A stretch of 10,558 nucleotides of DNA from Alphaproteobacteria bacterium. GTDB lineage: Bacteria; Pseudomonadota; Alphaproteobacteria; ATCC43930; CGMCC-115725. Below the pieces are notes generated by a model. The model was not told the DNA's origin. It ran no database searches and saw nothing but the letters and a program-made list of their open reading frames with translations. Shown here piece after piece: positions 8,173 to 10,558 of the stretch. The translations under genes and the position numbers were made by a program. The stretch is taken from assembly GCA_030039775.1 (NCBI GenBank), contig JASHUX010000093.1, positions 1 through 10,558 of the forward strand, read 5' to 3'. Position 1 is the first letter of the stretch. Each line of letters begins with the position of its first letter.

Positions 8173-9699
8173 GTGACCGAATTCGCAACCATCGAACAAG
8201 CGCTGCGCCGCGGCGCCGACCAAGCGCCCGCGATCGGCGCGCCGGAACAGCAACCGATGAATTTCGCGACGTTGCGCCAGCTCTTGGCCGCGACCGTCGT
8301 TCGGCTCAATGCGCTCGGCGTCGGGCGTAACGACCGCGTCGCCATTGTCTGCCCGAACGGCCCGCGCGCAGCGACCAGCTTCCTCGCGGTCGGCGCGGGT
8401 GCAACCACCGCCCCGCTGAATCCCGCCTATCGCGCGGACGAGTTCGAATTCTATCTCACCGATCTCAACGCCAAAGCGCTCGTGATCGAGGCCGGGTTCG
8501 ACAGTCCTGCCGTCGGCGTGGCCCAGAAACTCGGCGTGCCGATCGTCGACATGGTGCCGCAACCGGATCCCGCCGGTGGCTTCACGCTCGAGCCGCGTGG
8601 CACGATCGCGAAGGGCGCGGCGCCGCGCGGATTTTCGCAACCGGACGACATAGCGCTGGTGTTGCACACGTCGGGCACCACGTCGCGACCGAAGATTGTA
8701 CCCCTGTCTTCCGCCAATATCTGCGCGTCGGCGCGGAACATCGGCGCGACGCTCCGGCTGACGCCGGATGATCGCTGCCTCAACATCATGCCGCTGTTCC
8801 ACATCCACGGCCTGATGGCGGCAACGTTGTCGTCGCTGACGGCCGGCGCCAGCGTTCACTGCACGCCCGGCTTCAACGCGCTCAAGTTCTTCGCTTGGCT
8901 CGATGACGTGCAACCAACGTGGTACACGGCGGTGCCGACCATGCATCAGGCCATCCTGCTGCGCGCCGGTCGCAACCAGGACAGCGTCGCGCGGTCGAAG
9001 CTGCGCTTCATCCGCAGTTCCTCGTCGTCGCTGCCGCCGACCGTGTTGGCGGAGCTGGAGGCGACGTTCCGCTGCCCTGTGATTGAGGCCTACGGCATGA
9101 CCGAGGCCGCACACCAGATGGCCAGCAATCCGTTGCCGCCGGCGATACACAAACCGGGCAGCGTCGGCATCGCCGCGGGACCCGAAGTCTCGATCATGGA
9201 TGAAGCGGGAAGTCTTCTGCCCCGCGGTGAAATCGGCGAAGTCGTGATCCGCGGCCCCAACGTGACTCGCGGCTACGACAACAACCCGAAGGCCAATGCC
9301 AGCGCTTTCACCAACGGCTGGTTTCGCACCGGCGATCAGGGCGTGATCGACGCGGACGGATATTTGTCGCTAACGGGGCGACTGAAGGAATTGATCAATC
9401 GCGGCGGCGAAAAGATTTCGCCGCGCGAGGTCGACGAGATTCTGCTGGACAATCCGGCGGTCGAACAGGCCCTGACATTCGCCCTGCCGCATCAGATGCT
9501 CGGGGAGGATGTCGCCGCCGCCGTGGTGTTGCGTGAGGGTAAGGAAGCGAGCGAGCGCGAGCTGCGCGACTTCTGCGCGCAGCGCCTCGCCGACTTCAAG
9601 GTGCCGCGCAAGATCGTGTTCCTCAAGGAGATCCCCAAAGGCGCCACCGGCAAGCTCCAGCGTATCGGCCTCGCGGAGAAGCTGGGCCTCGGAAAGTGA
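8173..9699 (+). CDS. AMP-forming acyl-CoA synthetase, oxalyl-CoA-synthetase-like (Pcs60/AAE3 type)
   Basis: From the GTG at 8173 the protein has 508 residues, the normal size for a single-chain ANL-superfamily ligase (acid + ATP + CoA to acyl-CoA + AMP + PPi). The P-loop reads HTSGTTSRPK at 165-174; the next residues are IV rather than the usual GV. Other core motifs are YGMTEAAHQM (307-316), WFRTGD (383-388), the hinge GRLKELINRGGEKI (402-415), and the catalytic Lys494 in PKGATGKLQR. Several stretches resemble yeast Pcs60 and plant AAE3 oxalyl-CoA synthetases: PLFHIHGLMAATLSSL, TWYTAVPTMHQAIL, RSSSSSLPP, and HQMASNPLPP. Oxalate is thus the best guess for the substrate, though other short or dicarboxylic acids are possible. 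It is cytoplasmic with no signal peptide. It overlaps the following PanE-family gene by GTGA, implying coupled translation and a shared pathway. Confidence 0.88.
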   Translation: MTEFATIEQALRRGADQAPAIGAPEQQPMNFATLRQLLAATVVRLNALGVGRNDRVAIVCPNGPRAATSFLAVGAGATTAPLNPAYRADEFEFYLTDLNAKALVIEAGFDSPAVGVAQKLGVPIVDMVPQPDPAGGFTLEPRGTIAKGAAPRGFSQPDDIALVLHTSGTTSRPKIVPLSSANICASARNIGATLRLTPDDRCLNIMPLFHIHGLMAATLSSLTAGASVHCTPGFNALKFFAWLDDVQPTWYTAVPTMHQAILLRAGRNQDSVARSKLRFIRSSSSSLPPTVLAELEATFRCPVIEAYGMTEAAHQMASNPLPPAIHKPGSVGIAAGPEVSIMDEAGSLLPRGEIGEVVIRGPNVTRGYDNNPKANASAFTNGWFRTGDQGVIDADGYLSLTGRLKELINRGGEKISPREVDEILLDNPAVEQALTFALPHQMLGEDVAAAVVLREGKEASERELRDFCAQRLADFKVPRKIVFLKEIPKGATGKLQRIGLAEKLGLGK

Positions 9700-10558
9700 A
9701 GATTTGCGTTTTTGGCGCGGGCGCGATCGGCGGCTATGTCGCCGTGCAGCTGGCGCGGAGCGGCGTCGAGACCAGCGTCGTCGCGCGCGGGCCGCATCTC
9801 GCGGCGATCCAGCAGAACGGCCTGACGCTCAAAATCGCAGGCGAGACACATACCGTCAAACTCGCCGCAAGCAACGACCCCGCGACGCTCGGCACACAGG
9901 ACTACGTTATCGTCACGCTGAAGGCGCATCAGATCGCGGCGGTGGCGACGCAGATCAAGACGCTATGCGGACCGGACACCGCGATCCTTTACGCCGTCAA
10001 CGGCGTGCCGTGGTGGTATTTCTACAAACTCGCGGGTCCCTACGAGAATCGCCGCGTCGCGTCGGTCGATCCCGGCGGCGCGATCTGGGACGCACTTGGC
10101 CCGGAGCGCGCGCTTGGCTGTGTCGTGTTGCCGGCAGCGGAGCTGGTGGCGCCCGGCGTGGTCGAGCATCGCGACAGCGACCGGTTTCCCATCGGCGAGC
10201 CTGACGGCGCCAAAAGCGCGCGCGCGACGGCGCTGTCGCAGACGATGGTCAAGGCGGGCCTGCGCGCGCCGGTGCGGACGCGCATCCGCGACGAGATTTG
10301 GGTCAAGCTCTGGGGCAACGTCGCCTTCAACCCGGTGAGCGCGCTGACTGGCGCAACCCTCAAAGCCATCGTCGATGATCCCGATCTGCACGTTCTGGTA
10401 CGCACGGCGATGCTCGAAGCGCGGCGCGTCGGCGAGGCGCTCGGCGTTACCTTCGCCGTCGATGTCGACCGGCGCATCGCCGGCAGTGCCGAGGTCGGCG
10501 AGCACAAGACCTCGATGCTACAAGACCTGGAACGCGGACGGCCGATGGAGATCGACCC
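9696..10558 (+). CDS. PanE/ApbA-family ketopantoate-reductase-like oxidoreductase (3' end cut off)
   Basis: The frame starts at the GTG at 9696, overlapping the ligase stop as GTGA, and stays open to the window edge (287 codons). Residues 1-13 read MKICVFGAGAIGG, the Rossmann NAD(P)-binding motif GxGxxG. The C-terminal domain shows DEIWVKLWGNVAFNPVSALTG, with the catalytic Lys and Asn of the PanE family, and later HKTSMLQDLERGRPMEID, the conserved Ser/Asp/Glu region. The middle has AVNGVPWWYFYKLAG and CVVLPAAELVAPGVVEH. True PanE usually has QNGLG at the first place, so this is a distinct subfamily. Canonical PanE reduces 2-dehydropantoate to pantoate. The coupling to an oxalyl-CoA-synthetase-like gene suggests a different substrate, possibly oxalyl-CoA, as reported for PanE2 of Methylobacterium. 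That assignment is inference. Only the last few dozen residues are missing. Confidence 0.88.
   Translation, partial: MKICVFGAGAIGGYVAVQLARSGVETSVVARGPHLAAIQQNGLTLKIAGETHTVKLAASNDPATLGTQDYVIVTLKAHQIAAVATQIKTLCGPDTAILYAVNGVPWWYFYKLAGPYENRRVASVDPGGAIWDALGPERALGCVVLPAAELVAPGVVEHRDSDRFPIGEPDGAKSARATALSQTMVKAGLRAPVRTRIRDEIWVKLWGNVAFNPVSALTGATLKAIVDDPDLHVLVRTAMLEARRVGEALGVTFAVDVDRRIAGSAEVGEHKTSMLQDLERGRPMEID

Noticed and set aside
7993..9150. Upstream extension of the small secreted protein to 557 residues
   Set aside because: The extension is antisense to the CoA ligase, Arg-rich and motif-free, and it would bury a good signal peptide in the middle of a protein.

Overview
The window looks like chromosomal DNA of a high-GC alphaproteobacterium, most likely in Hyphomicrobiales (Rhizobiales), near the Bradyrhizobium/Xanthobacteraceae side. 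This rests on strongly GC-biased third codon positions, an IalB-family secreted protein, a Leu/Ile/Val-type binding protein of the kind greatly expanded in that group, and an oxalyl-CoA-synthetase-like ligase overlapping a PanE-family reductase. No database search was possible, so the placement is inference. I see no RNA genes, insertion sequences, CRISPR arrays, phage genes or integration scars. It reads as ordinary, densely packed chromosome with ten genes.

Left part (1-3262). The 5' end of a secreted dienelactone-hydrolase-like gene runs off the left edge on the minus strand (1-211). A divergent region with a promoter-like element leads to a solitary periplasmic ABC-transporter binding protein (358-1548, plus), which ends in a strong hairpin terminator. 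Convergent to it is a two-gene minus-strand operon: an IalB-family secreted protein (2711-3262) overlapping rlmN, the 23S rRNA/tRNA adenine-C2 methyltransferase (1602-2714), by an ATGA.

Middle part (3408-7472, plus). A secreted alpha/beta-hydrolase overlaps a GNAT acetyltransferase. After 41 bases comes a 676-residue thioredoxin-fold DUF255/YyaL-type protein, which overlaps an Ogt-type methylated-DNA repair protein. The two overlaps are ATGA junctions, and the tight spacing suggests one or two transcripts of housekeeping, repair and stress genes.

Right part (7477-10558). A small secreted, lysine-rich protein of unknown function sits on the minus strand, four bases from the end of ogt. Divergent from it is an AMP-forming acyl-CoA synthetase resembling oxalyl-CoA synthetases (8173-9699). 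It overlaps by a GTGA a PanE-family reductase (9696 to the right edge). This pair is the most interesting item: a plausible oxalate-to-glyoxylate route (oxalate to oxalyl-CoA to glyoxylate), which would make the reductase an oxalyl-CoA reductase rather than a pantothenate-pathway enzyme.

Translational coupling recurs: four gene pairs share a 4-base start/stop overlap (2711-2714, 4400-4403, 7011-7014, 9696-9699). In two of them the Shine-Dalgarno sequence fits an alternative start two codons downstream better than the overlapping ATG.
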